Source: Wandonia sp964447015 (lineage in GTDB: Bacteria > Bacteroidota > Bacteroidia > Flavobacteriales_D > Crocinitomicaceae). From it: a stretch of DNA of 64,000 bases. Position 1 is the stretch's first letter. Every line of letters starts with the position of its first letter. The stretch spans positions 1 through 64,000 of the forward strand of contig CAYUQU010000001.1 in the NCBI GenBank assembly GCA_964447015.1. The letters run 5' to 3'. Both the position numbers and the translations under genes were made by a program. This document shows, piece by piece, positions 34,901 through 44,302 of the stretch. The notes beneath the pieces were generated by a model. The model saw only the letters and a program-made list of their open reading frames with translations. It made no database searches and was not told where the DNA came from.

Positions 34901-35356
34901 ATGAAATTAAAATATTTATTCTTGTTGTCATTCTCTTTCATTTTAATGGGACAAAACCATTTGACTGGGCAAGATCAGCAAAACATTCAACACGCAAATT
35001 CTGCAAATGAATTAAATTTCAGCTACCACACTATGTATATGCTAAGTAAGTTCTATTCAGAAGCTGATATCCAAGAGATGAAAGAATTATCTCCAAACAA
35101 ATTAAATTTTTTAGACTACTATTATTCAGCATCCTTTCAGATAAAAGAAGGACAAAATTACTCAAATGATCAAGTAGTTTTAATCGATATAACTACCCAT
35201 AACCAATCAAGATCTCAAACCGAACGTGTTGAGATTTTGGATGAGGCATCGGGGCTATACATTCTATTAGATTCAATAGAAACAGTCAGTCAGCAAGTAG
35301 GAGCCCCCGACCATATTAAAAACAATATACCAACTGGAAAAATTGCCAACTACTAA
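34901..35356 (+). CDS. Small secreted protein, unknown
   Basis: I place the start at MKLKYLFLLSFSFILMGQNH (34901), which gives a good signal peptide, rather than the ATG at 34862. The product is about 151 aa, mostly helical (QHANSANELNFSYHTMYMLS, SEADIQEMKELSPNKL) with no recognised family. A TAAATTTG box at 34782-34789 could be its -7 box, about 110 bases upstream. The next gene starts 14 bases after its stop, so the two are probably co-transcribed, which suggests a role with the T9SS adhesin that follows. Confidence 0.6.
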   Translation: MKLKYLFLLSFSFILMGQNHLTGQDQQNIQHANSANELNFSYHTMYMLSKFYSEADIQEMKELSPNKLNFLDYYYSASFQIKEGQNYSNDQVVLIDITTHNQSRSQTERVEILDEASGLYILLDSIETVSQQVGAPDHIKNNIPTGKIANY

Positions 35357-35370
35357 CTTAAATCAAAAAA

Positions 35371-36738
35371 ATGAAAAATATATTTACTTCAATTTTTTGC
35401 TTGTTAACCCTTTTTGTGGTTAATAATGTGAATACTCAAACATATTTTCACCCAACTACAGGAGTTCAAAACACCTATAGTGGTGCTTGCCCAGAATCAA
35501 CTTGCTCTGGGACTTATTACGATAACGGTGGGGCTGGTGGAAATTATTCTAATAACATTAATAACGTATACCGTACATTTTGCCCGAATACTGAGGGAAC
35601 CTGCTTACAAGTAAACTTTTCTAGTTATGTACTCGAAAATAGTGCTGATTATCTCTATATTCTAAACGGTCCAGCTCAAAACAGTCCTAATTTACATTCA
35701 TTAACAGGTACAGGGAGTAATTTATCATTTACAGCAAATAATTCGTCGGGATGTTTGACTTTTAGGATGAATACTGACGGTAGTGTGAATCGCCAAGGAT
35801 GGACAGCAACTTTTTCTTGTGTACCATGTGCAGCTAGACAACCAAACGGCTCAGCTGATTGTGCGTCTGGAGCGATTCAAGTTTGTAGTAACTCACCATT
35901 GTCAGGAACTTCTCCAGGTCCTGGGTCTAACACAGAAGGATGTACTGGTTGTGTGACAGGTGAAACATACTCGAACTGGTATTATTTCACTGTTCAAACA
36001 TCTGGTACACTTGGATTTAATCTAAATCCAAGTAATAGTGCAGATGACCTTGATTTTGCTGTATACGGCCCAAATTCAGATTGTAATTCATTAGGCACCC
36101 CTATTAGATGTTCATATGCAGCAAACTCAGGCTCAACAGGGCTGGGCAACGGAGCCACTGATACTTCAGAAGATGTGAATGGTGATGCATGGGTCGCACC
36201 GATGAATGTAAATGCTGGAGAATTATACGTCATGATGGTAAACAACTGGACAGCTGGTGGAGGTGGATACAACCTTACTTGGTCAGGTACCGCTTCATTG
36301 GATTGTGATCCTATATTGCTTCCAGTTGAATTAGTCGAATTTCATGGTAGTTATATGCCTGGGTTCAATTCGCTTTCATGGTCAACGTCCACTGAACGCG
36401 ATAATGATTATTTTTCGATAGAACGCACCATTGATGGTTCTATTTGGGAAGTAATTGCTACTATCCCTGGTTCAGGTACCACAACTGAAACTTCGTACTA
36501 TTCCTATGATGATTATAATTTCATTCAAGATGAATTAAATTATTACAGATTGACTCAAACAGACTACGATGGAACCAGAAAAGTATTAGAAGATATCGTT
36601 GTGATTGAAAATAAGATGCCAAAACCTGAATTAATTAAAGTTGTCAATCAATTGGGACAAGAAATTCCTGAAAACTCTGATGGATTCAAAATTTACATTT
36701 ACTCTGACGGAACTACTAAAAAAGTCATAGGGAATTAA
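35371..36738 (+). CDS. Secreted CUB-like adhesin with a short T9SS-type end
   Basis: This 455-aa protein has a signal peptide (IFCLLTLFVVNNVNTQ) and a CUB-like beta-sandwich (CLQVNFSSYVLENSADYLYI, CLTFRMNTDGSVNRQGWTAT, about 80-150) that in related proteins binds carbohydrate or protein. The Cys-rich domain shared with the 33123 gene follows (VCSNSPLSGTSP, DDLDFAVYGP). The end repeats the shared fibronectin-like block (LLPVELVEFHGSYMPGFNSL, YYRLTQTDYDGTRK) and a short tail (KVVNQLGQEIPENSD, YIYSDGTTKKVIGN) without a YPNP motif. It is paralogous to its neighbours and ends at a strong terminator. Confidence 0.75.
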   Translation: MKNIFTSIFCLLTLFVVNNVNTQTYFHPTTGVQNTYSGACPESTCSGTYYDNGGAGGNYSNNINNVYRTFCPNTEGTCLQVNFSSYVLENSADYLYILNGPAQNSPNLHSLTGTGSNLSFTANNSSGCLTFRMNTDGSVNRQGWTATFSCVPCAARQPNGSADCASGAIQVCSNSPLSGTSPGPGSNTEGCTGCVTGETYSNWYYFTVQTSGTLGFNLNPSNSADDLDFAVYGPNSDCNSLGTPIRCSYAANSGSTGLGNGATDTSEDVNGDAWVAPMNVNAGELYVMMVNNWTAGGGGYNLTWSGTASLDCDPILLPVELVEFHGSYMPGFNSLSWSTSTERDNDYFSIERTIDGSIWEVIATIPGSGTTTETSYYSYDDYNFIQDELNYYRLTQTDYDGTRKVLEDIVVIENKMPKPELIKVVNQLGQEIPENSDGFKIYIYSDGTTKKVIGN

Positions 36739-36768
36739 TTTTTCTAAAGTTTAAATTCATTCTTATTG

Positions 36769-36795
36769 AAGGGTGCCGATTACGGCTCCCTTTTA
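36769..36795 (+). terminator. Rho-independent terminator after the CUB-like gene
   Basis: AAGGG-t-GCCG-atta-CGGC-t-CCCTTTT: an eight-pair stem with one T-T mismatch and a short T-tract, 30 bases after the stop codon. Confidence 0.75.
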
Positions 36796-36876
36796 CTGTA
36801 TTAATAAACGCACAATTTTTCATTTTTTCACAATTAATAGGTATATTGTGATACTTCCGCCTTTCGTTTTCTAAAA

Positions 36877-36908
36877 TTTGACTCATAGTCATTAAAAGAC
36901 TAATTTTG
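36877..36908 (+). promoter_or_regulatory. Promoter of the third T9SS protein gene
   Basis: TTTG (36877-36880), a 20-base spacer and TAATTTTG (36901-36908) match the Bacteroidota consensus well. It lies directly behind the terminator of the previous gene, so this gene has its own transcript. Confidence 0.7.
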
Positions 36909-36979
36909 CGCTAATAAATTTATTATGAACAGTTTTGCTCAGAAAAAAGGGCCAATCTAATACATACTTATTAAATAAT

Positions 36980-39022
36980 ATGAAAAATTCTAACACCTAC
37001 AAAAGACTATTAATCTTATCTTTTATTTTGGCTTCCATTTTTACTACTGTAAATATCAAAGCGCAGTGTACCCATGGTGCTAGTTGGGGGAGTAGTAACG
37101 TACCAATTAATGGTAACCCAACCACAAACATTGGAGTATATGCAGGTGAATATACCGTTTTCACAAATATCCAAATTGGTTTAAATTATACATTTTCATC
37201 CTCAGCTGGAACAGACTGGCTTGTAATTACTAACGGAACAAACGTATATCAAACCCAAGGTAATTCACCAGTAATATGGACGGCAACCTTTAGCGGAACT
37301 GTGCGTGTTCATGTGTCAACAAGCTCAGCATGTGGCGGGCAAAATACTGGTAGAGATATAACCGCATCGGTTATCCCTACATCAGACTATAGAACAGATT
37401 GGATTAGCATGGATTTTGGCTCTACATCTTGGTGTCCAGGAGAAACACGACAAGTATCTGTTACAGTACGTAACAATGGAGATTTGCCATGGGCTGATGG
37501 CGCAGGTGAGGACTTTAATGTGGGGGTTAAGTGGAATGCAGAGCCTGATTACTTGATTCGAGTTGATGCGCAAAACCTTGCTCCAGGAGCTACACAAACG
37601 TTTTATTTCAACGTTACAGCTCCCGCAACATTAGGTACTGACAACCTGCGTTTCGACGTTGTTCGAGAAGCCTGTTTTTGGTTTGCCAATAATGGAACGG
37701 CTTGTGGGAATACCGCTGGACCTGGAAATATTGTTTTTGTCTCTCCACAATTGACTATTCAAAATTCAATTACATTAGCTCCTGACCGTATTTTCTGTGC
37801 TTCTATGGCTGTGGATATGATAGCAGAATCATGTGGTGGAACTATAAATTGGTATAACAGTCTGACCGCTTGCCAACCAATTGCCTCAGGGACAGATTAC
37901 ACAACCCCAGTACTTGATGAAACAACCACTTATTACTTAGATGTTACAAGTCCAACAATAAGTTCAACAGGTTCTTATACTAGTGCACTTGGAAATAATG
38001 ACTTTTATGGAAGAGCTGGTCAAATGTTTGATGTGACTGCTGCCGTTGGTAAAACAGTTGAAATAACAGGCGTACAGGTACGACCAGATGTTTCTGGGAC
38101 ACAAACAGTCTACATATATTATAGACCTGAATCACACAATGGCTTCCATAACAATGCCTCAGGTGCAGGATGGATTCTCGTTGGACAACAAAATATCAAC
38201 GTAACAGCCAATAATGTAAGCCCTACAATAACACTAACAACTCCTATTACAGTTCCTTCAGGATGTACATACGGGATTTACACAAGATTAAATGTAAGAT
38301 ATAGAGGAAGCTATACTGGATCAGAATCTAATGGTGATATTACTGTCCATGCAGGATGGGGTGCAGCAGATTCTAATACTCCCTTCGTAATGGCTTCAGG
38401 TTGGGCTAGAGGATTTAGAGGAAATCTTCACTACAATGTATACAATGTGAGTGAGCGAATCTCTGTAACTGCTATCGATGATTGTCCAACTTTTCTACCC
38501 ATTGAACTGCTTTCATTTGATGCGACTCTGAATGGGAATCATGTAGATCTGACGTGGACAACAGCAACTGAAAGAGAAAATGACTATTTCACAATCGAGA
38601 GAAGTGTTGATGGCTTGAATTGGGAATTTGTAGCACAACAATCAGGAGCTGGTTATAGTTCAGAAATTTTAAATTATGCTGACAATGATTACATGCCGCT
38701 TCCTGGGGTAAGCTATTACAGACTAAAGCAAACTGATTATAACGGTGAGTTTACATACTCAGACATCAGAACTATAAATCGTTTGTCTAATGAAGTCGTT
38801 GCTTATCCAAACCCATCGACAGGAAATATTACAATATCAGGACTCCAACAGTCTGATAAGATATTTATTACGGATTTAAGTGGAAAAATTCTTTACGAAA
38901 ATTCCGAAGAAAAAGAATCACTTATGCACTATGATTTGAGTAGTTATGCAGACGGAGTGTACTTCATTAAAGTATCCGGAACTAATGAGGAACAGATTTT
39001 AAAAATAGTGAAAACTAAATAA
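36980..39022 (+). CDS. Large secreted protein with Ig-like domains and T9SS type A sorting domain
   Basis: With the start at MKNSNTYKRLLILSFILASI (36980; the longer frame from 36935 lacks a signal peptide at its front), this protein has about 680 aa. It has a CARDB/NEW1-like Ig domain (RQVSVTVRNNGDLPWADGAG, LAPGATQTFYFNVTAP, about 125-225), an Ig-like domain with TITLAPDRIFCASM-type start and GTDYTTPVLDETTTYYLDVT (about 260-320), a beta-sandwich, the shared block (LPIELLSFDATLNGNHVDL, YYRLKQTDYNGEFTYSDIR) and a true type A sorting domain (VVAYPNPSTGNITISGLQQS, YADGVYFIKVSG). It is exported by T9SS and probably attached to the surface; its ligand is unknown. Confidence 0.82.
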   Translation: MKNSNTYKRLLILSFILASIFTTVNIKAQCTHGASWGSSNVPINGNPTTNIGVYAGEYTVFTNIQIGLNYTFSSSAGTDWLVITNGTNVYQTQGNSPVIWTATFSGTVRVHVSTSSACGGQNTGRDITASVIPTSDYRTDWISMDFGSTSWCPGETRQVSVTVRNNGDLPWADGAGEDFNVGVKWNAEPDYLIRVDAQNLAPGATQTFYFNVTAPATLGTDNLRFDVVREACFWFANNGTACGNTAGPGNIVFVSPQLTIQNSITLAPDRIFCASMAVDMIAESCGGTINWYNSLTACQPIASGTDYTTPVLDETTTYYLDVTSPTISSTGSYTSALGNNDFYGRAGQMFDVTAAVGKTVEITGVQVRPDVSGTQTVYIYYRPESHNGFHNNASGAGWILVGQQNINVTANNVSPTITLTTPITVPSGCTYGIYTRLNVRYRGSYTGSESNGDITVHAGWGAADSNTPFVMASGWARGFRGNLHYNVYNVSERISVTAIDDCPTFLPIELLSFDATLNGNHVDLTWTTATERENDYFTIERSVDGLNWEFVAQQSGAGYSSEILNYADNDYMPLPGVSYYRLKQTDYNGEFTYSDIRTINRLSNEVVAYPNPSTGNITISGLQQSDKIFITDLSGKILYENSEEKESLMHYDLSSYADGVYFIKVSGTNEEQILKIVKTK

Positions 39023-39045
39023 AATCAAAACTTCAAACTATTTCC

Positions 39046-39074
39046 AAGGGAGCCTAAACAGCTCCCTTTTTCTT
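39046..39074 (+). terminator. Rho-independent terminator after the third T9SS gene
   Basis: AAGGGAGC-ctaaaca-GCTCCCTT followed by TTTCTTTT: a perfect eight-pair stem with a T-rich tail, about 25 bases after the stop codon. Confidence 0.88.
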
Positions 39075-39109
39075 TTCAAAATTCCGTAACTTTACCCAAA
39101 ATTCACTGC

Positions 39110-39832
39110 ATGCCCAAACTCGTACTCGTTCCCACTCCTATTGGAAATCTCGAAGACATCACGCTTCGATCCATAAGATACTTGAAAGAATGTGATTTTA
39201 TGTACGCTGAAGACACACGAGTGACAAAGAAACTCTTGTCTCATTTAGGAATAGACAAAAGAGTATACCCCTTTCATGCGCACAACGAACACAAAACGTT
39301 GGACGGCGTTATACGCCAAATTGAACAAGCTGAAATGGTAGTGTTGGTTTCTGACGCTGGAACTCCCGCCATTTCTGACCCTGGATTCATATTGGTTCGC
39401 GCATGTCTAGAACACAAAATTGATGTAGAGTGCTTACCAGGTCCTGTAGCTTTCATCCCTGCACTTGTCGGGAGCGGATTCCCTTGTGATAGATTCTGTT
39501 TCGAGGGATTTTTACCTCACAAAAAAGGACGTCAAACTAAATTGCAGGAACTGGCACTTGAAGAGCGAACGGTTGTATTGTATGAATCACCTCATCGCTT
39601 GGTAAAATGTCTTGAACAATTAGTTGAGTTTTTCGGAGCTGATAGAAAAGTGTGTGTAGCCAGAGAAATCACAAAAATGTTCGAGGAATTTGTTCGAGGA
39701 ACCACACAGGAAGTTCTCACCCATTTCCAAAAAAATGACCCTCGTGGTGAAATTGTAGTGGTTATTGATGGTGCCCCAAAACCTGAGAAAGTTTCGGGTA
39801 ATAAGTATAAAAAAGCTACAACTGAAGAATAA
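39110..39832 (+). CDS. rsmI: 16S rRNA (cytidine(1402)-2'-O)-methyltransferase
   Basis: This 240-aa protein matches RsmI over its full length: LVLVPTPIGNLEDITLRSIR, YAEDTRVTKKLLSHLGI, VVLVSDAGTPAISDPGF, CLPGPVAFIPALVGSGFPCD, FCFEGFLPHKKGRQ and VVLYESPHRLVKCLEQL. It is a tetrapyrrole-methylase-fold enzyme that methylates the ribose of C1402 in the 16S rRNA decoding centre, using S-adenosylmethionine. It is a core chromosomal gene and marks this part of the window as ordinary chromosome. The quinone oxidoreductase gene starts four bases after its stop. Confidence 0.95.
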   Translation: MPKLVLVPTPIGNLEDITLRSIRYLKECDFMYAEDTRVTKKLLSHLGIDKRVYPFHAHNEHKTLDGVIRQIEQAEMVVLVSDAGTPAISDPGFILVRACLEHKIDVECLPGPVAFIPALVGSGFPCDRFCFEGFLPHKKGRQTKLQELALEERTVVLYESPHRLVKCLEQLVEFFGADRKVCVAREITKMFEEFVRGTTQEVLTHFQKNDPRGEIVVVIDGAPKPEKVSGNKYKKATTEE

Positions 39833-39836
39833 CAAA

Positions 39837-40856
39837 ATGGAAGCATACTATTTAACTAAATACGGAAAATCGGACACTGCATTTGAACTACGTACACACA
39901 ATTTACGTGAACTAAAATCAGACGAAGTAAAAATTGAAGTTGAAGCTTTTGGACTCAATTACGCAGATGTCATGGCGCGGAACAAAATGTACCGCGAAGC
40001 TCCTCCTCTTCCTTGTGTTTTAGGATATGAAGTGGTGGGAAAAATCACAGCGGTTGGTAACACTGATTCACATAATCTTATCGGAAAACGTGTGGTCGCT
40101 TTTACTCGTTTCGGCGGATACGCACAGGAGTCCATCACTAAATCTAATGCCATAGCTGAAATTGGAGATATGGACGCTGGAAAAGCGCTTGCACTTGCCA
40201 CGCAATATGTAACTGCGTATTACATGGTGAATATTGTAACTAACGTTCTTCCTGGTGAGAGAGTTCTTGTACACTCAGCTGCAGGAGGTGTAGGTACAGC
40301 GCTTATTCAACTATTGAAACTTGAAGGCGCTGAAGTATTTGCTAAATCACGATCCAATGATAAAAGGGATTATGTTATGAAACAAGGGGCAAATCATTTC
40401 ATCAACTATTCAACGGAAGATTATGCCGAACAAATAAAGAAAATACTTAAAAACAAGAGCTTAGATATTTCATTTAACCCCGTTGCTGGAAGTACATACA
40501 AAAAGGACATGGCATTATTAGGTGCTGGAGGGAGAATGATTTTATTTGGGGGCGCAGAACTTTCAGGAACCAAGTGGGGAATTTTTTCTCAGCTCAATTT
40601 TCTCAGAAAAATGGGACTAATCATTCCAGTTGGTCTTATGATGGGTTCAAAAAATATCTTGGGGGTAAATATGCTCAAAATTGCAGACGACCGACCTGAT
40701 ATTCTAGAAGTTTGTTTAAAATCTGTAATCGAGTTATTTAAAGAAGGTAAAATCAATCCCGAAGTTGGTGCTTCATTTCCACATGAAAAAATTGCCGAAG
40801 CTCATGCCTTACTTGAGTCAGGAAATTCAACAGGAAAAATTGCTGTGCTTTGGTAA
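39837..40856 (+). CDS. Zinc-independent MDR oxidoreductase (quinone oxidoreductase/VAT1-like)
   Basis: I choose MEAYYLTKYGKSDTAF (39837), four bases after rsmI, as the start; the longer frame overlaps rsmI. The 339-aa protein has the GroES-like front (VEAFGLNYADVMARNKMYRE, PCVLGYEVVGKITAVG) and the Rossmann half with ERVLVHSAAGGVGTALIQLL. The catalytic zinc ligands of alcohol dehydrogenases are absent, as in NADPH:quinone oxidoreductases and VAT1-type proteins. It should reduce quinones or enones with NADPH in the cytoplasm; the substrate is unknown. It is convergent with the aldehyde dehydrogenase gene, with one base between the stops. Confidence 0.85.
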   Translation: MEAYYLTKYGKSDTAFELRTHNLRELKSDEVKIEVEAFGLNYADVMARNKMYREAPPLPCVLGYEVVGKITAVGNTDSHNLIGKRVVAFTRFGGYAQESITKSNAIAEIGDMDAGKALALATQYVTAYYMVNIVTNVLPGERVLVHSAAGGVGTALIQLLKLEGAEVFAKSRSNDKRDYVMKQGANHFINYSTEDYAEQIKKILKNKSLDISFNPVAGSTYKKDMALLGAGGRMILFGGAELSGTKWGIFSQLNFLRKMGLIIPVGLMMGSKNILGVNMLKIADDRPDILEVCLKSVIELFKEGKINPEVGASFPHEKIAEAHALLESGNSTGKIAVLW

Positions 40857-40857
40857 A

Positions 40858-42303
40858 TTAATGTTTGATAAACACATTCTTTGCTTCTGTAAAGAATCGC
40901 AAAGCTTCCCAACCGCCTTCACGCCCTACACCTGATGCTTTCATTCCACCAAAAGGAGTGCGCAAATCTCGGACTAGCCAAGAGTTCAACCAAACAATTC
41001 CACTGTGCAAATTGTCAGCCATGCGGTGAGCTCGCTTTAAGTCCGAAGTCCAAAGTGTGGCACTTAATCCGAATTGGGTAGAATTTGCCATCATCAGTAC
41101 TTCTTCTTCTGTATCAAAAGGCATAATCGTCACTACAGGCCCAAAAATTTCTTCTTGGTTCGTGCGACAATTGTACGCCAATCCTTCTATTACAGTTGGA
41201 GCGATGTAATAACCTTCGTTGTAGGGCGCATCGAGAATGACACGTTCTCCTCCAGCCAATACCGTTCCGCCTTCTTCTTTCGCCAATTCCACGTATGAAA
41301 GTACTTTCTCCATGTGCGGCTTTGAAACTACTGCGCCTAAATGAGCTTTTGGGTCTGAAGGATGAGAAACAACTGAACTCTTTACTTTCTCTACAAACGA
41401 TTTTTTGAATTTCTCATAAATAGGACGCTCCACAAAAATACGCGAACCGCACAAACAAATTTGCCCTTGATTCGCAAAAGATGAACGCATCGTTGTAGTC
41501 AACATATCGTCAAAATCACAATCTGCAAAAATGATATTTGGGTTTTTTCCTCCAAGTTCAAGTGAAAGTTTTTTAAACATCGGTGCCGCAATGGTCGCAA
41601 TGGTTTTACCTGTTTGTGTTCCTCCTGTGAATGAAATCGCTTTAACATCTTCGTGTCGAACCATGGCATCACCTACTTCGTGACCAAATCCATGAACGAT
41701 GTTGAGGACACCATCTGGCATTCCAGCTTCTTTACACACTTGAGCCAAAAGATAAGCTGTCATTGGTGTGATTTCGGACGGTTTTGCGATTACACAATTA
41801 CCGGCTGCCAAAGCTGGAGCTATTTTCCAAGTAAACAAATAAAGAGGTAAATTCCAAGGTGAAATACAACCCACAATTCCAATAGGCTTGCGAAGTGTAT
41901 AATTCACTCCTACTCCTTCCATATAATGTGATTCGGACGCAAAGTGTAAAATTCCTGTAGCAAAAAACTCAAAGTTCGAAATCGCACGTGGAATGTCAAC
42001 ATGCGCAGCAAGTTTTAATGGTTTTCCGTTGTCGCGAGATTCTGCTGCTACAAATTCATCCATTCTTGCTTCAATGCTTCTTGCAACCTTCATCATTATT
42101 GCCGATCGATCTTCTTTGGGCATGTTAGACCAAATTGGAAAAGCACTTTTGGATGCAGCAACAGCCAATTCGACCTCATCCTTACCAGAGCGAGGAATCT
42201 TCGAATAGACTTTTCCTGTAGCAGGTTCGTAATTATCTATGTATTCTCCCGAAACAGGACTGCTAAACTTTCCATTAATGTAATTCTCAATTGTGATCAT
42301 CAT
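40858..42303 (-). CDS. Aldehyde dehydrogenase, ALDH8/aminomuconate-semialdehyde type
   Basis: The protein of about 481 aa (start MMITIENYINGK at 42303; an upstream ATG at 42321 is less likely) is a full-length NAD(P)-dependent aldehyde dehydrogenase: ISPWNLPLYLFTWKIAPALA, SFTGGTQTGKTIA, LELGGKNPNIIF with the general base Glu and FANQGQICLCGSRIFVERP with the catalytic Cys (about 281). The GQICLCGSRIFV stretch is typical of 2-aminomuconic and 5-carboxymethyl-2-hydroxymuconic semialdehyde dehydrogenases, in tryptophan/kynurenine or aromatic degradation. No other genes of these pathways are nearby; hutI two genes on also belongs to amino-acid breakdown. The substrate is inferred. Confidence 0.88.
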   Translation of the reverse strand: MMITIENYINGKFSSPVSGEYIDNYEPATGKVYSKIPRSGKDEVELAVAASKSAFPIWSNMPKEDRSAIMMKVARSIEARMDEFVAAESRDNGKPLKLAAHVDIPRAISNFEFFATGILHFASESHYMEGVGVNYTLRKPIGIVGCISPWNLPLYLFTWKIAPALAAGNCVIAKPSEITPMTAYLLAQVCKEAGMPDGVLNIVHGFGHEVGDAMVRHEDVKAISFTGGTQTGKTIATIAAPMFKKLSLELGGKNPNIIFADCDFDDMLTTTMRSSFANQGQICLCGSRIFVERPIYEKFKKSFVEKVKSSVVSHPSDPKAHLGAVVSKPHMEKVLSYVELAKEEGGTVLAGGERVILDAPYNEGYYIAPTVIEGLAYNCRTNQEEIFGPVVTIMPFDTEEEVLMMANSTQFGLSATLWTSDLKRAHRMADNLHSGIVWLNSWLVRDLRTPFGGMKASGVGREGGWEALRFFTEAKNVFIKH

Positions 42304-42500
42304 CCAATAATTTATCCTCAAAAATAGCGATTATCATTAGAATATTATGTTAGACATTAGATAAAAGAAAATAGACCCCGACATTTAGACAGGACAGACT
42401 AAAAGACAGTAGAAGTTTGTTCACAGGAATAAATACTCCCCAAAAAAATCATCAAATTATGAAATAAAATGCTTAAATTGGTTGTTGCATCTATAAAAGA

Positions 42501-43325
42501 ATGAAAATGATGAAAAACCTGATTTTACTTATTTTGTTCTTGTCAATCCTTCCCTTATTGGCTCAAAATACTGATAATGAACAACGATTGAATGAACTTC
42601 CCGCTTTAATTGAAGAAGCTGCAACAAACGAGAATTATGTATTGGCTTCAAAACTTCAATATGAACTCGAGTACAGAGAAAATTTCAAAAAAGCTATTGA
42701 AGAAAAAGATTATACCGGTGCTGCACATTGGCAAAATGAACTTGACTTGTTGCTCGGAATCAAAAGGGAAATTCCAGGAAAAAGACCTAGGTACAAGGAA
42801 CGATATGCCACTAATAAGTTTTTTATGAATATCGATATTTCTGCGTTGGGATACTCGCACTTTAATTATCTGGCAACAAATTACTCCACTTACCCTCCAA
42901 TAGAAGAGTCTATTTCAAAATTTGGTGCGACAGTTAATTTAAAATTCGGGTTTAAATACTTTTTCAACAATGTCAAAAAATCACGCATCGGATTAGATCT
43001 TTCTGTGATCTCAATTCAACGTGCGGGAATAGGAAAAAACAACCTAATGAGTGGAGCAGTTGTAAGCATTTTTAGACCAGGTTTGATTTATACTTACTTT
43101 TTAAAGCCAACAAGCGGTTTTGACCTCCAGTTAAACGCTGGAGCAGCAGTGTTTCAAACATATTCGAATTATGAAAATAAAGATAGTGCAGGACTTATGA
43201 TTTCACCACACATTAGATATTGGATTGGCCATATCAGTGTAGGGGTGGAATATAATTACGGGAATTTATTTAAAGGAAGGGGAGACTATAATAATTTGGC
43301 CTTCACTTTTGGATTTAGATTGTGA
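42501..43325 (+). CDS. Secreted protein with UVR-like helical hairpins and beta-barrel end
   Basis: This 274-aa protein has a signal peptide (NLILLILFLSILPLLAQ). Residues about 25-90 form two helical hairpins of the UVR (UvrB/UvrC) type: ENYVLASKLQYELEYRENFK and KDYTGAAHWQNELDLLLGIK. The rest alternates like an outer-membrane barrel (KFFMNIDISALGYSHFNYLA, SRIGLDLSVISIQ, YWIGHISVGVEYNYGNLFKG, NLAFTFGFRL with C-terminal Leu after an aromatic-rich strand). It is a clear paralogue of the next gene, so the two arose by tandem duplication. The function is unknown. The UVR similarity is to a short helical motif and implies protein contact, not DNA repair. Confidence 0.72.
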   Translation: MKMMKNLILLILFLSILPLLAQNTDNEQRLNELPALIEEAATNENYVLASKLQYELEYRENFKKAIEEKDYTGAAHWQNELDLLLGIKREIPGKRPRYKERYATNKFFMNIDISALGYSHFNYLATNYSTYPPIEESISKFGATVNLKFGFKYFFNNVKKSRIGLDLSVISIQRAGIGKNNLMSGAVVSIFRPGLIYTYFLKPTSGFDLQLNAGAAVFQTYSNYENKDSAGLMISPHIRYWIGHISVGVEYNYGNLFKGRGDYNNLAFTFGFRL

Positions 43326-43359
43326 TGGAAATGAAAGAACACATTATATGAACTATTCC

Positions 43360-43390
43360 CTGTAGAGACGGGCACGACCCATCCCTACAG
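43360..43390. repeat. Degenerate extragenic palindromic repeat
   Basis: CTGTAGAGACGGGCAC is followed by GACCCATCCCTACAG, an imperfect palindrome with the CTGTAG/CTACAG ends. It belongs to the same family as the perfect palindrome at 22369-22410, here between two paralogous genes. Confidence 0.6.
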
Positions 43391-43431
43391 GATTCAACGC
43401 AATCACAGAGGATATATTAAATAGTCTATTT

Positions 43432-44247
43432 ATGAAAACAATATCGATAATATTAATCAGTCTTTTTTTCTCCTTAGGCGGTTATAGTCAGGTGAGTAAA
43501 AATCAAGCCAGAATCAGTGAGCTGAATCAATCTATTAGTGAAGCTGCATCGAGATCAGATTATACTCGTGCTGCTGAGTTGCAAGAAGAATTGAGAACTC
43601 GAGAGGCTATTGAAAAAGCTATTGAGGATGGAGACCTTCATCTTGCGGGTCGATTGCAAGCTAAGTTGGAACACAAAGAGCAACAACCGTTAACCTCAAA
43701 ACAAAAACCGCGTACGCATTTGGAAAAAGCATCATTTAGAACGGCTTATTTCTTTGTTGATTTAATTGCTTTGGGGCATAATAGTTATTATTCAGAATTA
43801 ACCCTCTTTGATGGATTATCTTACTACACCCCAACTGAAAGAGTTAATTCCATGACCATTGGCCTTCAAGTAGGGCAACACTATTATTTTAACCCACCAA
43901 AAAATGGATTGCGATTTGGCCTTTCAATGAATTTCATTGGAATCAGTGCTATGCGGTTTGGAGAAACTGTAATGGGGGCGAATTTTAATTTATTGAGACC
44001 AGGTGTAGTTATCAATAAATTCTTCAATGATGAAACAGGAGTAGACTTCAGTGTACATTTCGGCACATCCATCTTGGATTTTGGCAGTTCTAAGGCACCG
44101 AATAACATTTATGCCTTATCGTTCAGTCCGCATGTCAAAGTTTGGTTTCAAAAACTTGCTGTTGGATTGCAATACAATTTTGCAACAATGCTTTATAATG
44201 ATGCGACCTTAAATAATATAAATTTTACAATTGGAGTTTGTTTATAA
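43432..44247 (+). CDS. Paralogue of the preceding UVR-like/beta-barrel secreted protein
   Basis: This 271-aa protein has a signal peptide (IILISLFFSLGGYSQ), then UVR-like hairpins RSDYTRAAELQEELRTREAI and DGDLHLAGRLQAKLEHKEQQ, and a barrel-like remainder (RTAYFFVDLIALGHNSYYSE, NFIGISAMRFGETVMGANF, FSPHVKVWFQKLAVGLQYNF, NNINFTIGVCL). Domain order and length match the upstream gene, so the pair is a tandem duplication. The function is unknown; outer-membrane location is inferred from the strand pattern. Confidence 0.72.
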   Translation: MKTISIILISLFFSLGGYSQVSKNQARISELNQSISEAASRSDYTRAAELQEELRTREAIEKAIEDGDLHLAGRLQAKLEHKEQQPLTSKQKPRTHLEKASFRTAYFFVDLIALGHNSYYSELTLFDGLSYYTPTERVNSMTIGLQVGQHYYFNPPKNGLRFGLSMNFIGISAMRFGETVMGANFNLLRPGVVINKFFNDETGVDFSVHFGTSILDFGSSKAPNNIYALSFSPHVKVWFQKLAVGLQYNFATMLYNDATLNNINFTIGVCL

Positions 44248-44302
44248 TGATCAACGTTTCCCCAACAAAATCGTTATTTTTTGTAGCTTTGAACCCAGTT
44301 AG

